64,000 nucleotides of DNA from Cucumis sativus (GCF_000004075.3 NC_026657.2:7254001-7318000); one strand, 5' to 3'. Shown: positions 10,675-23,672, counted from the first letter of the stretch. Notes: a model not told the origin generated them from the letters alone. Made by a program: numbers and translations.

Positions 10675-13600
10675 ATGAGCAGAAATCTCAGATCCTCCGC
10701 CGCAATGTCTCATCGGAATAACCCTAAACCCCTTCCTTTGGTTGTTACTCTCAACTGCATCGAAGATTGTTCGTTGGAACAGGATTGTTTGGCCGGCGTT
10801 GCTGTGGTGGAGCACGTTCCGCTTAGTCGTTTGGCTGACGGGAAAATCGAGTCGGCTACGGCTGTGGTTCTTCATTCGCTTGCGTACCTTCCGCGAGCTG
10901 CTCAGCGCCGGCTTCATCCTTGCCATCTTATCCTATGTCTTGGTTCTGCTGACCGCTCCGTTGATTCTGCTTTAGCCGCGGATCTCGGTCTCCGTCTGGT
11001 TCATGTTGATACTTCTCGAGCGGAGGAGATTGCCGACTCTGTCATGGCGCTTTTCCTTGGATTGCTTCGCCGCACTCATCTACTCTCTCGCCATACACTC
11101 TCGGCTTCGGGATGGCTCGGGTCTATCCAGCCTCTTTGCCGTGGCATGAGACGCTGTCGAGGATTGGTTTTGGGGATAGTTGGCAGATCTTCTTCGGCTC
11201 GGGCTTTGGCTACAAGGAGCTTAGCCTTCAAGATTAGCGTGCTTTATTTTGATGTCAATGATGTAAGTTTCGTTGCTCTTTCTTAACATCTTAGTTTGCA
11301 ATTGGCATAGGTTAACATTCAAGTATTCTTTTACTTTCCAAGAGTATTTGATTCCAAATGACGCGATCCCATAGCTAGATATTGGTATTATCTTCGTTGG
11401 ATCTGGTGGGAGAGTTACATTGGTTAGGATTTGAAGTTGCATTTTTTGAATTGCAATCAGCTAAGTAGTTCTTCGCTTTCCGCACCATTCTTTATATGGT
11501 GGTAGAAGCTGAGATCATGGATTCTGTTGGATACCAGCTTGATATGGCAAAATTTCTGATTCCCCTGTCTTCGGGTGTACTAGATTTTGGGTCAAGTAAA
11601 GTTTTACAGTCATTTAAACGAGCTGGTTTTTTATTCTTCCAAGTTTTTTCCATCTTGGGTAGCTTCATGAATGTGGAGTAGCAGGGGGCATGCTACCTGA
11701 TAATGGGTAAATTCATTATTCATCTATTTGTTTGCGTTCACATTGACTGGCAATAGCTTATTCTTCTCTGTTACTATTAGCATCATTTTTACATGTTTTT
11801 TGTTATAAACTCCTTTAACAGGGAAAGGGAAAAGTGAGCAAGTCTACAGCAACATTCCCGTCTGCTGCTCGAAGAATGGATACTCTTAATGATTTGCTTG
11901 CTGCAAGTGATCTTATATCACTTCACTGTGCTCTGACAAACGATACAATCCAGATTATCAACGCTGAATGTCTGCAGCATATAAAGCCCGGTTTGTTTTA
12001 ATTTGCATGAATTTGGATTCATCATTATATTGAAAGTTTGTTTTCCTTGTGCTTTCTGTTAATGGGAGATTATTGCGTTTTACAGGAGCATTTCTTGTTA
12101 ATACTGGTAGCAGCCAGTTATTGGATGATTGTGCTGTGAAACAACTTCTAATTGATGGAACCTTGGCTGGCTGTGCTCTGGATGGTGCTGAAGGGCCACA
12201 GTGGATGGAAGCATGGGTATGTAACTTTAGTCATAAATCAAAATGTTGGGAGTTTTAGCATTTTGAACATTATGATATTTTGTTTGTCGCATGATGTACC
12301 TGTGAATGGTTCCAAAATTAGTAGAAATTCTAAGAAGAAACAGATAAGTCTCAAACTCGTTTGAAAATTCATAGAGTAGCTCATAAATTTTTATTCACAA
12401 ATCTGCTGCAGGTGAAGGAAATGCCAAATGTTTTGATACTTCCACATAGTGCAGATTATAGTGAAGAAGTTTGGATGGAGATCAGGGAGAAATGTGTCTC
12501 CATATTACAAGCCTTCTTTGTTGATGGGTTAATTCCTGAGAATGCCATCTCTGATGAGGATGAGGATGAAGAAGTCAATGAGGTAAAAGAACAATCTGAT
12601 GGTCGTGGTGTAGAAGGTATCCTTCAGCTTGCTGTTGTGGAGCAGTTGACTGAGGATAACCACTTAAGTCCAGAGAGCTCCCAGAAGAAAGGGTTGAATC
12701 TTTCACCTGAGTCATCCAGTCAGCCCCAGAGTTCCAGTTTATCTCAAACCACTGTCACCCGGTCTGATGGAAGACGCAGTAGGTCCGGCAAGAAAGCCAA
12801 GAAAAGGCATACACATCAAAAATCTCAACAGAAAGATGATTCTCTCGTGCTAGAAAAGGAAAGTACCTCTCATCGAGAAGATGATACTGCTATGAGTGGC
12901 ACAGATCAAGTTTTAAGTTCAAGCTCTCGATTTGCTTCCCCTGATGAATCGAGAAACAGGAAAGTTCCTATGGAGTCTATGCAAGAATCTACCTCAGACC
13001 CATCACTTAAATCCAAAAAGAAATTAGGTAGGAAGTCTATTAGTCAGCTGAAAGATGGGTATGTTGTAGCCATATATGCTAGAGATCGTCCTGCAGTCCA
13101 TGTATCCCGACAAAGAGTTAAAGGTGGCGGTTGGTTTCTTGATACCATGACTGATGTGACAAAAAGAGATCCTGCTGCACAGTTTCTGGTTGTTTTTAGA
13201 AACAAGGTTTGTGTAGGAACCTTTTCTTTGTTGTTAAACTATAGTTGCTACTGGTTAGATTTTTCAATCTTCCGATACTCCAATTTCAGGATACAATTGG
13301 TCTTCGATCTCTTTCTGCTGGTGGGAAGTTATTGCAGGTAAGAGTACAAGCTTGCTGTACAATATTGGGCTAGAACTCTCTGTCTGTCGTGCACATGTAT
13401 CCTCACCCCCCACAAACTCACATTTTATGAAGGCTGATGTTATTCAATTCTCATTTAGAGTCAAACGTTTTGACACAAAGAAGTGAACTTTGCAGAGTTA
13501 CTAGCTAGGTTTCACAGTTTTGTATTTTAGTTATAAATCTTTAAGATTCTGTAATTGTTCCTCTTTCAGTTTGCATACCAATTGGATCTCTTTTTTGTAA

Positions 13601-14671
13601 CCTTTATTGCCTCAAGAGGGCCCTCTTTTCAGTGACCTTTTACTTCACCTTAATGAAACATTTTCTTTTAAAAAAAATCTTCGAAACCTTTTGAGTAAAG
13701 GCCCATATGGTTGTGGTAAAATTGATTTAATTTGCTAATTTTGATCTTTTATATTGCAGATAAATCGTAGAACGGAGTTTGTATTTGCTAGCCACAGTTT
13801 TGATGTTTGGGAGAGTTGGATGCTTGAAGGGTCTCTGGAAGAATGTAGGCTGGTCAATTGTAGAAACCCATTGGTACGTTCTTTTCTTACTACTCTTTCG
13901 ATTGATCCACTATTATTTCTAATTCATGATTGTAATTTTATGAAATATGTTTTTTCTCTTCATCCTCCTCCCCAACAACAACTAAAGAAAAAAAAAAGAA
14001 AAAAAGAAAAAAGTGGGTGGTCTTAATGAAGATCGCTCAGCTTTCCTCTTCCCCCCTTAGGGAGTGTAGATTTTTAAGACCTTATTTTTGTATACTTGTT
14101 TCGGATGTGGTTTTAATGCCCGATTTGTTTTTTTAGTAAAGCAATTTGTTGAATTGAAAAGTCACATCTTTCATTGTATGAAAGTAGTAATAAAAAAATA
14201 GCATTCACTGGGATCATCCCCCCTTTCAGCTTGTTCCATCGACTATGAGATCCTTTTTTTTTCTTAATATATTATTATTATTATTATTATTATTATTATC
14301 ATCATCATCATCATCATCATGGACAATGTTGGCTTAACTTTTAAAACAGGAAAATGTTTCTAGCTAACAGAAGTACGTTCAAATTAAATCTTAATTCTAA
14401 AAACAAATTTCATGATCTTGAAGGCGTGTTTTCGTTATAATAGTATTTTACTTAGAAGTATAATTCTGTAAAGTCATCTCAAACTCCTAAAAACATTCTA
14501 GTGTTTCTTTTGCTATATGTGATGTATGGCCCTTTTATATATGAATCCTCTTCCTTCCACTCATCTCTATGGTATTGGTTATTTTAATGGAAATTGTAGG
14601 CACTTTTGGATGTGCGCATTGAAGTCCTCGCAACCGTAGGTGATGATGGAGTTACCCGCTGGCTAGATTAG
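10675..14671 (+). CDS. AN: C-terminal binding protein AN (ANGUSTIFOLIA), plant CtBP/BARS homologue
   Basis: There are seven exons: 10675-11262, 11822-11990, 12086-12216, 12412-13206, 13290-13337, 13760-13873 and 14600-14671. The frame is preserved throughout and gives 638 residues, against about 636 in Arabidopsis. Residues about 25-330 form the 2-hydroxyacid-dehydrogenase-like fold. The nucleotide-binding loop is degenerate (LGIVGRSSSA, near residue 165). At the CtBP catalytic positions the Arg is replaced (NTGSSQ, 258-263), but Glu288 (DGAEGP) and His308 (LPHSADYS) are present. An acidic stretch (about 343-356), a Ser/Gln-rich linker and a basic cluster RRSRSGKKAKKRH (417-429, candidate nuclear signal) follow. 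The plant-specific C-terminal domain ends DDGVTRWLD. In Arabidopsis, AN controls cell polarity, microtubule organisation and leaf shape, acting in the cytoplasm/Golgi and with co-repressors. An internal ATG at codon 11 is an alternative start. Confidence 0.96.
13614..13627. repeat. 14-bp perfect palindrome in AN intron 5
   Basis: AAGAGGGCCCTCTT reads the same on both strands, with no spacer. It may be chance. Confidence 0.5.
14268..14320. repeat. Compound (ATT)n-(ATC)n microsatellite in AN intron 6
   Basis: About ten ATT units run directly into about eight ATC units, within the intron between 13873 and 14600. It is a likely polymorphic marker. Confidence 0.9.
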
Positions 14672-17109
14672 AAGTATTCAAATTTTCTACCTCATTTGTC
14701 CACTAATTAAAGGTTTGCGTAACTTTGAAAGCTTAAAAAGTTGTAGAGCATTCTTTCCTTTCCTCGTTTTTGGTCACCTTATTCCTCTTTCGGTTGTTTG
14801 CCGTCTTTAAGCAAAAATGCCTCCTTCTTTACTATAGGCTTTGAAGTTGTTGGCTATTTAATCAACCTGTGGATGAACGAGTGTACTTTGTAATCTATTT
14901 TAGAGCTTTAACGAGATTTGTTAAGATTGTACGCAGTTTCTCTCTCGAGTTGACCTTTAAGTGTAAACCAATGTCTTGCTTGATTAGCAAGTCGAAGATT
15001 CATGGTGGGGTTGGCCTTTTAAAACAACTTTTTGGTCCCAAGCACAGAATTAAAAAAACACGCCCCTTTAACCTTGCCCTAACTTAAACTTCAAGCTTGC
15101 ATTCACGAGCAGAAATAATCCCCACCCAACTTTTTCTTTTTCCCTTTTTCTGAAGATGAGGATTGTTTATTTTTTAATAATTTTACTATTTCAACAAGAT
15201 GTTATTTGTTGTGAGCAAAAGCTTCAAGACAGTATCAATATTTTACTTTAAGGAAGTGCTCTTGAGTTTGCTTTCTCGATAGAAAGGCAAAAACCTGTGA
15301 CGGTTTACCTTTTCTGCATCATTTGAAGTATCTGGATCGAGAGGGCTAACATGATTCTTAGGGAAGGTGGAGAGATCAAGTGAGGCTCGTTATAGGTTTT
15401 GGTTTGGACTCCTTTGTAATTATGATCGTGGTTTGATTTTGTTGAAAAGCTTCTGTTTATAGTTTCTTTTGGGCTTCTTGTTTTTGCTGGCCTCCTTTGC
15501 TTGTCCTTGTATTCCTTTCATTTTGTCTCACTCAAAGTTCGGTTTCATACCTAAAACATCGATAGAAAGAAGTTGTGGTCGAGTTATATTATATAAATGC
15601 TCGGTAGGCCTTAATTCTGGCTTGAAAAGGTTTCAAAGGGTTAAGTTGTGCCAAACTTAGCTAGATTACATCCTGATTGTTCTACTTGTTTCTTTTGTAA
15701 ATATAGTATTCCTCATTCCATAAACTTCAATAAATAAAGTCAATGGCCATCCTTTCCCAATATAACTAGTACACGTCCCTCATATCTTTCTGCTTGCTTG
15801 TTTAAAGTAAGAGAACTCCTTTTTAATATTACAGATATTTTGCTTTTATTGTACCCAAAGATTCTTGACAACGAGACGAAATTAGACCTCTTATTCCCAA
15901 ATTTAACCTTCATATTTTTTGAAAAACTGCTTAGTTTAGTTCCCATTTGTGTACGACAGACATTACTTGCCTCGGCAAGTCTCGTGCTTGTTCACTTTTG
16001 TTGGATTATTTCCATTTGTGCTGTTGAGGAAATAATGAAAATTCATTCAAGAAAGGAGAGGTTTGCCCAATTTTAGAAACATAGAATGACTAACAGTTTA
16101 CTATTTGTACAAATTTATGAGCAAAGAGACGGCTGGAGAAGGGCAAAATGTTATGATGTGATTTGCTTTCCTGCCAAGGTAGCTACGGGCGACGGAGAGG
16201 TACTTTTCGCTGTCACTTTCAAATGGATAATCGATTCTCTTTGGTGCCCCCATGCTTTGCCCTTAACTAACACTCTCCATTACCTTTACGTACTCTCATG
16301 CTTCCTCTCCCTTTACCCTGGGTTTGTACTTTTGGTTTTATAGAAAGAGTTTGATTTGAGTGTGTTTGGGTTGATTGTAAGGAAATTTGGTGTGGCTAGG
16401 AACCATGATCATCTTACTTTTTTGCTTGCTTGTTCATTTTTATGAAATTTGATCTTCCAACTCTATACTTATTTTGACACTAGTATATTGGTTCCAAAGT
16501 ATTTGTTGAAAGAATCACGTAATTCAAGTTTAATGAAGTTCGTTCATTTGTTTATTAGTAGGTTGTACATTTTTTATTTGTAACTAATCTGAATTTATGA
16601 AGTAGAATGGATTTGTTTTCCGTCTCATGACAAAGATTGATCTTAACCTATGAAACGTAAGAGTTTGCATAGTTGCTTCAAAGAGTGTTTGGAGTCGGGA
16701 ATCGGGTTATTATTTATACAATGATATTGATTTTTTCAAAACACGAAACCCATAAACTCCTTGAACCAAATAACTTGTTCGACCAAAACATTCTCTCAAT
16801 CAATTGCAACAAAGGAAAAGGAATTAGGATTACAATTTCTGCGCATTATACAATCTCCACTGACTTGCTCATTCTAACAAAAAAGAAAAAGAAAAAAGAA
16901 GTCTAATCAATTTTATAATATAAATCAATCGATTCAAACATGATATACATTCTTTAAGATTTAAATGTTCAACAGATAATAATAACAATCAAATCAAAGA
17001 CTACCCTCAATTCCATTTTGTAAATCCCATCAATGTTGTACATTACATGTGTTTTATTGTTAAAATAATAATGAGAATATGTTTGAAAACTTTCTTTCTA
17101 ACTCGAGAC

Positions 17110-17345
17110 ATCTTTGAAGTAATGGTAAAATAAATTAACATATTTACGAATTATAATAATTTTTGTTGTATTATGTCAATGATAGTAATTGATAAACTTC
17201 TATCGTTAGATACAGTCACTGATATAAGAATATCAGTGTTACCTAACAAATGTTTGTCATAGATAGAGTATGTAATTTTGCTAATATTGAAAAATTTTGC
17301 TATAGTCGGTCGAAAATATTTGGTCAAATTTGATATTTTTGACAA
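17110..17345. repeat. Dispersed palindromic repeat, copy 3
   Basis: The left half carries AATGATAGTAATTGATAAAC and CTATCGTTAGATAC. The right half carries TCATAGATAGAG, TTTTGCTATAGTCGG and AAATATTTGGTC. The inverted layout and words match the copy at 350-560. It ends about 180 bases before the G-boxes of the REVEILLE promoter. Confidence 0.45.
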
Positions 17346-17523
17346 ATTCTTTTAATAATATAGGGTAGGAATAAAAAATGAGAAAAGTTATTGGTAATTA
17401 TTAATAAGAAAAAAGCAGTTGATGATGTAATAATTAGGTAGACAACAAGTGAGGCAATTATAAAGGAGAGGGAATCCTCGCGTCCTCTCCACGTAACCAT
17501 CACTGCCCTAACGACAGAAGAAC

Positions 17524-17597
17524 CACGTGGGTTCAATCAAGGCGAATCTAACTGACACGTGTATGGCCTAGATCCAGCATATATATAATATATATCA
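17524..17597 (+). promoter_or_regulatory. Promoter of the REVEILLE gene: two G-boxes and a TATA stretch
   Basis: Perfect CACGTG G-boxes lie at 17524-17529 and 17556-17561. A long alternating TATATAATATATAT stretch follows at about 17580-17595, roughly 280 bases before the ATG. G-boxes are bound by light- and clock-linked bZIP/bHLH factors, so light or circadian control is a reasonable inference. I saw no exact evening element (AAAATATCT) in the 300 bases upstream. Confidence 0.55.
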
Positions 17598-17808
17598 CGT
17601 TACCAAGAGCAGAAAATTATAACACTTATTTATTGAATTCCCTCTCCCACTCAAATCCGAAAGTCGGTTTGTATTGTAAACCACATTCTGTACTCGAACC
17701 CAACTCCACCATACAAAAAACCGAAACCTCCAGACCCAAAACTTTGACGAATTCAATCCAAGAATACTGAGGTTTGATCCTCAATTCACCATTTCTTTGA
17801 GGATTTTG

Positions 17809-17853
17809 ATGGTTCTTTTGGTATCTGTGAATCATATTCCTCATTCTACTTGA
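17809..17853 (+). promoter_or_regulatory. Upstream ORF in the REVEILLE leader
   Basis: A complete 14-codon ORF ([14 protein letters not shown] then TGA) ends 19 bases before the main ATG at 17873. If the leader starts at the TATA box upstream, ribosomes meet this ORF first and it could dampen translation. Confidence 0.5.
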
Positions 17854-17872
17854 GGATTCTTACTCAGATTCG

Positions 17873-20800
17873 ATGAATATGAGCCATTTTCCTGGTATTG
17901 ATTCTGTTCGAACTCCAACTCCTCCTCCACTAAGAACTGCTGCTCTGCCTACTTCGACTTCTAATTCTGTTGCTGCTTTCCCGGTTTCGGAGGATGCGAG
18001 TAAGAAGATTCGAAAGCCTTATACAATTACTAAGTCGAGAGAGAGTTGGACGGAGCAGGAGCACGATAAGTTTCTTGAAGCTCTTCAATTGTGAGTATTC
18101 AGTGAGGCCTTTTCCTTTCTCTGATTGGTGAATTCAAATGAGTTGTGTAGATTTTTTTTTTTTTTTTGGAATCACTGTTTTTTAGTAGAAAGTTTCTGGA
18201 GAGGCCGAGAGAAGTTTGGAGGAGAATTCACTTTTTAGGTTAGTTCGTATTTTCTTTGTTGCTTTACAGTTTTGGTGTTCATTGACGTGAGAATATTTGA
18301 ATGCTTGGATTCCGTGCATTGACCAGTGAATTCGAAATGAATTGTGTGTGTGTGTGTGTGAGTGTGTGTATCTGTATCCCTGTTTCTTTGGTAGAGGAAT
18401 ATTCTGGAAATGTTGAGCGAAGTTTGGAGGAGGAATTTACTTTTTAGGCTAGTTCGTAACATCGCTTTTCATTTGAGCACTGTTTTGTTGTTCAATGACT
18501 TTGAGTATTTGATTACCTAGAATTCTGTGCATTGATCAGTAAACTCTGCTTCTTAATTTCCGACAAGGAAACAGAGGATCTTTGCCGTCTCCTGAATGCT
18601 GTTAAATTGGTCAAATTGGACCGGAGGTTCTGGAGTTTGAATCCCTGCTATATAATTAGCCTTGATTGGGCTATCCTTCTTAGTCTATGTTAATCTATGT
18701 TTTTAAACGGAGGTCTTTGAGTCTTTCTTTAACCGATGCAGACATTATTGAGGGAGATTCGCATTCTCTCCACATATTAATGTATTACACTACTGTAGTT
18801 TCGAGGCGAGAATAATGTTTTCACTCACGAGTATTTAGAGGCCGTTCTGACCTCGTTTACCTCAACCTCCGGCCTCCCTGCCGGAGGTATGGACAAATTA
18901 AAATTAACAGTGACCAGAAAGCAAAGGACTGTGTGATCTTTTACACTTTTGAACCAAACTGAGTGGATATCTTTTTTCATGAAATCAGTTATTTTTAAGC
19001 TTCTAATGGACCCATTTCTTGGGTCTTCCCACTACCCGGTCCTGTGAATCTTTTATCATCCCTCTGGCGTCGAAACTCTCTTGGTTTCATCTCTTCTTGA
19101 AAGTTTGTGAAAATTATTTTCTCCTTTCTCTTCTAGAAGTAGAAAGCGCACTATCCATAAAGCACTGTTTGGAATTTGTCGTAGGTTTCTATCACTAAGG
19201 CCTCAATAATCACATCACAAGTTTTCAGTCCTTTGGACGAAGTAAGGACCAAAGGAGTTTGATTCTCTGCATTTAATTGAAACCTCCAAATTTATTGTCG
19301 TTGTTAAGAAATTTTTTAGTGGATAACATGGGAAAGTCCATCGTAACAGAGTGGAAAAAAATCTTTTTGCCTGAGAAAAGTCAGGCCGGTTTAATTGTGA
19401 GAAATCCATTACAGTGACTGCAAACTAGAATCTGGAGTTAATATCATCAATTTATAGTAGTTTATTTCTTTAAGATCCTGGTTTGGCTGTTTCTTCTTAC
19501 GTAATTATTTCTGAGTTTTATTTACATATCTATGATCCGTTCCTTACAGATTTGATCGTGACTGGAAGAAGATTGAAGCATTTGTTGGCTCAAAAACAGT
19601 TATCCAGGTAATTTCTCGGTGATATAAACTTTCATCTCCCTGCACCAATGTTATGGAGTTCTTTTTAACAATGTCATGTGTCATCTGGTGGAGCTGGTCC
19701 TTAAAATTATTGTGTGAAGTTTATATGATATATTCCTGGGTCCTAAGGTTTCAATTCCAAATTTTATACCAGTCCTTAAAATTCCAAAATTTCAGTGATT
19801 GTGAGGACTATTTAACTACCACATCCTATAACTGGATTTTGGGCATAACGCTTTGTATATTCTATATTTTGTGCATAATTGGATTCTAGCTAATTTTAAC
19901 GGAGAAATCTTCAATTCCGCTATTCTTAACTGCAAGCTCTTTCCTTTGCAGATTCGCAGTCATGCTCAAAAATATTTTCTAAAGATTCAAAAAAGTGGGA
20001 AAAGTGAGCATGTACCTCCTCCTCGACCAAAGAAGAAAGCATCTCACCCATACCCACAAAAAGCTCCTAAGAATGGTCAGTATAACTTTTTCTTTAGCAA
20101 GTTGATCCATCATTTAAAAAACCATTGCCCTGATGTGTAATTGTTGATGGTTCCAGCGACCACTCAGCATCCTGGGATGTATCAACCCTTATCTTCTCCA
20201 TTCGAACCAAGATATATTTACATTCCAGACTCAACAGCAGGGTTTGGACTTCCCAGTCCAAATGCTACCTTCTCTTCTTGGAGCTGTAGCCCTATGCCGA
20301 CTATTGATGTGTCACAAGTACCCAAAGGTTCCAGCCATCGATTTTCCCTTTTAACTATGCAATTTTTTACAGTTTTTCCATATTATGGCGCCACTTCGTC
20401 AGTTTATCTTTGAAACGAACATATTTTTAAATGGTCCAAAAGTAGGTGGATCAACATTGGCACATAGTAGCAGTAGTGAGAGCACTCCACGGACATGGAA
20501 ACTTGGAGAAATTTCTGACCAAGGAAATCAGAGCATGCGAAACAGAGGTATTTCTTCAATTTACTATGCGTAAGGTTGCAATTGTTTTAATCGGTTATTG
20601 TCAATTTGTTGCGGTGCTTGGTGCTTCATTCCTCTTCTAAAAGGATTTTTCAATGTTATTTTCTATAATATTCTCTCTTAAAAGACCATTCTGTCGATAT
20701 GTAAAAAAATTACAAAAATGCAACAAGGATGTGGGAGTTTTGAAAATTGGTTTTCCAATGGCTGTAATATGCAAATTATTTTTTTTATTGAACTCTGTGG

Positions 20801-22082
20801 TCCAATACGACCAACTCAGCTCATTATTTGAACTCTTCATATTGCTTTCTATAACGTCATATGTGCATTTATCAACATTGTTTACTTTTCTTCACTTCAG
20901 TCATGCCGGATTTTGCTCAAGTTTACAGCTTCATCGGCAGTGTATTTGATCCCACTGTGTCGGGTCATATTCAGAGACTAAGAAAGATGGACCCAATAAA
21001 TCTAGAGACGGTATGCACTCCCTAATTTTAACATCTAGTACATCATTGATGACTATCATGAATTGGTATTCTGGTTCTCTTCAATTATAAAAACAAAACC
21101 AAATAATAATAATAATAATAATGCATTGGTTGCAACGAGGATAAATATGTAGTAGCAAATTTATTTTTTGGATATAAATTTTCGTGTTATTATTCTCTTT
21201 ACTGGTAAAAGATACTTTAGTTATGTGCTAAAAATATGCTTGCTTTTTGCAGGCGCTGCTTTTAATGCAAAATCTTGCCATCAACTTGATCAGTCCAGAA
21301 TTTGAAAACCACGTAAGTTTCTGACGGTATCTTTTTCCCATTATTAGTCTTATAGTGCATATTGACTCGGATTCAAGATCCTTGAGGTTCAACCATATAG
21401 TGCATATTGACTCGGATTCAAGATCCTTGAGGTTCAACCATATATTGCAGTTTCAAGCTTGTTATGGGCTCTATACTTCTACTGTGTTTCACCAACACTT
21501 GACCAGTTATTATCCCCCACCCCATCCAGACTGACCTTAGATCTAATTAGCTGAGTCATCACTCAATCACCCTACTTTGTCAGAGGCCTCTCTCTATCTA
21601 AGAAGTGTGCCTATTGAAAGCACTTGAAAGTACAATAATTTGTTTCTGCTGAACTTCCATATGAATCGTATATCTAGATAGCATTCGTGAGATTATCTGA
21701 AGTGGTTTTTTCACCAATGATTTCATTACACGCTTGCGTTAATTTTAATGCAAATAACTGCATGCCAGTTCTCTTCATGTTCTTGCTAATTTATAATGTT
21801 GGACCCCTAAGATTACTATATGGGTTTCAAATGGCCGAAAAAAGAGGAAAATGCCAGGGTCTTCTATTATTTAGTTTTTTTTTTTTTTCCCTATGGTTTT
21901 CTTTTGTTACATGATTTGCTTCACAAAAACTGGAGATACTGATTTCTATCTTTTTAAACTGGATTTAAATGCAGAGAAAACTGATTTCATCATATGATGA
22001 GGACAGGAAGAAGGCCAAATCTGGTAGCCTCTTTAACAGTCTATACAATGTCAGATCAGACAGTACCATTCTATCAGCTTAG
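17873..22082 (+). CDS. RVE: REVEILLE-type single-MYB (SHAQKYF) transcription factor, RVE3/5/6/8 subgroup
   Basis: There are eight exons: 17873-18090, 19550-19607, 19952-20075, 20157-20327, 20443-20547, 20901-21010, 21253-21312 and 21975-22082. They give 317 residues in one continuous frame. The MYB repeat covers residues about 55-105, with the SHAQKYF signature at 95-101 followed by [19 protein letters not shown], typical of the LCL-RVE group. The conserved C-terminal block runs from about 226 ([13 protein letters not shown]) to about 290. Arabidopsis members bind evening elements and activate clock genes, so a nuclear activator is the expected role. Position next to AN suggests the RVE3(ASG4)/RVE5 lineage; sequence alone could equally be called RVE6-like. 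The 81-bp intron 3 and the exon 5 acceptor, which lacks a pyrimidine tract, are the least certain parts. Intron 1 is 1.46 kb. Confidence 0.92.
18343..18369. repeat. (TG)n microsatellite in REVEILLE intron 1
   Basis: Nine TG units followed by an interrupted AGTGTGTG run. Confidence 0.85.
18865..18888. repeat. GC-rich inverted repeat in REVEILLE intron 1
   Basis: ACCTCCGGC (18865-18873) pairs perfectly with GCCGGAGGT (18880-18888) across a 6-base loop. It could form a stem in the pre-mRNA. Confidence 0.6.
21102..21122. repeat. (AAT)n microsatellite in REVEILLE intron 6
   Basis: Seven AAT units in a row, in the intron between 21010 and 21253. Confidence 0.8.
21351..21440. repeat. 45-bp tandem duplication in REVEILLE intron 7
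   Basis: The block starting TATAGTGCATATTGACTCGG occurs at 21351 and again at 21396, directly adjacent and apparently identical. This points to a recent local duplication. Confidence 0.85.
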
Positions 22083-23672
22083 AGAATAATAAGGTACAAA
22101 AAGCCGTTGTGCATTCCGATCATTGTTTGTATTTATTAATATTTTTCAAGTTGCGCTAACGGATCAAACACCTAATGATATCAGATGAACTAGATGGTCA
22201 TGTTGGTTGAGAAGTTGATATTGTTGCATATAATGTATATGCTCAATAGTCAATACATTATGTGGAGATATGTCGAGGAGGTAGTCGCACTAGTGGGTAG
22301 GAAGTACTTGATGATAAACGCAGTGTAGATAGAGTGATTTTACTCTCTGCTTTGCTCCCCGCGGATTCGAGATCGTGTATAGAGGTTTGAGTACGTAAGG
22401 GGGGATTTCGCTGTATTTTGGGTTTGTTGTAAAATATTAGTTTAGTTAGTTGGGTGTACTGTATATTTTTATCATATGAACAAAACCGTAGTCTCTCTCC
22501 TCCATAAGGTTTGGATCATGAAGAGATCATATTTGTGAAATTGTTTAGGGTGTGTTATGATTTGAAATCATGATCCTTTGTTCTGATGTAGATTTTCTCC
22601 AACTGCCTGCGCTGAAATGCAAATTCTTTCAAGCTGAAGAAATGTTAGTCTTCATCTACCTGCTCATCTTTTAAACTATTCTCGAACCGTAATACAAATA
22701 TATTTCCGACGCTTTCAAAATTTAAAGTACCAAAAATTTGTATCTATTAAATATGTAAAGTATAAATGTTTCAATTTTATTCTTCAATTTTTCTATGTTT
22801 ATTCAAATAAAACATAGTAGAGGGTCTAAACTAATAATCACGGAAGTTTGGGTATAAATTGATTCAAATTGATACAAAACTTACTCAAATGATTAATTGT
22901 TTTGGAATAAAGCTAAAATGGTCTTGGGGTTAAATTACCATTTTTGTCTATATGCTTTGGCTTTTGATCCGTCAAAATTAAAATTATTGTTGATTTTTTC
23001 TCTATAAAATCAAATGTTCCGTTTTTTTAAATGTTTTTCTACAAATTCTCTAAAATCAATGTATATTATACTTTTCAAATAGTGAATAAATGAACCATTT
23101 AGATTAAGCACGTTATTTGAAAATGCTCCAAATATATTCCACAAACATTTGTGTTTGAATTAAATTAGTAGAAATCACAATTATGCGCGGAAAAGGGAAA
23201 AGTAAATAACATTTTAAAGATACAATCCGGGGTTCAAAGATTTCATAACCAATCGTGTTTGCTATAGTTTTCCAAAATTCACACTGCCATTTCCTTAAGA
23301 CTCCTCCACAAATCATCAGCCAAACTTCAGCAAAGATGAATTCTTTTTCTTAATCCCCTATCGCAAACAAATCTATTTTCATTTTGCCTTTTCCTTCGCC
23401 TACTGATTTCACTTTGTCATGGTTACCTAGGATTTTGTTTATTCCTTAGCGATTGGATCAAAAAAATTTCTTGAAAGAGGTATTCAATTCCAAGGATGAA
23501 ACGAACGTGTTAGAAAACCGCGAAAGACAAATCAAGAAAACAGCCATAAGAAGAAGGATTCTTTACTTACATTTCTCACTCAATTCTCTACTAAGAGGTG
23601 CAAATTGTGTCTCCATTCTCTATCAAAGGAATTGAGGATTTGGGCAAGTATGCTTGAAGTACAGTGTTACAA
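22083..23672. other. Region between convergent REVEILLE and CBE1 genes
   Basis: It holds the 3' UTRs of both genes, which face each other. The middle is AT-rich with no gene or clear repeat. Confidence 0.6.

Larger units (their letters stand above)
14672..17872. other. Intergenic region between AN and the REVEILLE gene
   Basis: The beginning is likely AN 3' UTR. From 14.8 to 16.9 kb there are several short open frames without family signal or splice support, and I see nothing else convincing. A dispersed palindromic repeat lies near 17110-17345. The last 350 bases hold the promoter and leader of the clock MYB gene. Confidence 0.6.

Noticed and set aside
10570-10926. 118-codon minus-strand open frame
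   Set aside because: Antisense to ANGUSTIFOLIA exon 1.
14869-16343. Several 60-90 codon frames between AN and REVEILLE
   Set aside because: No splice partners, no family resemblance and AT-driven composition.
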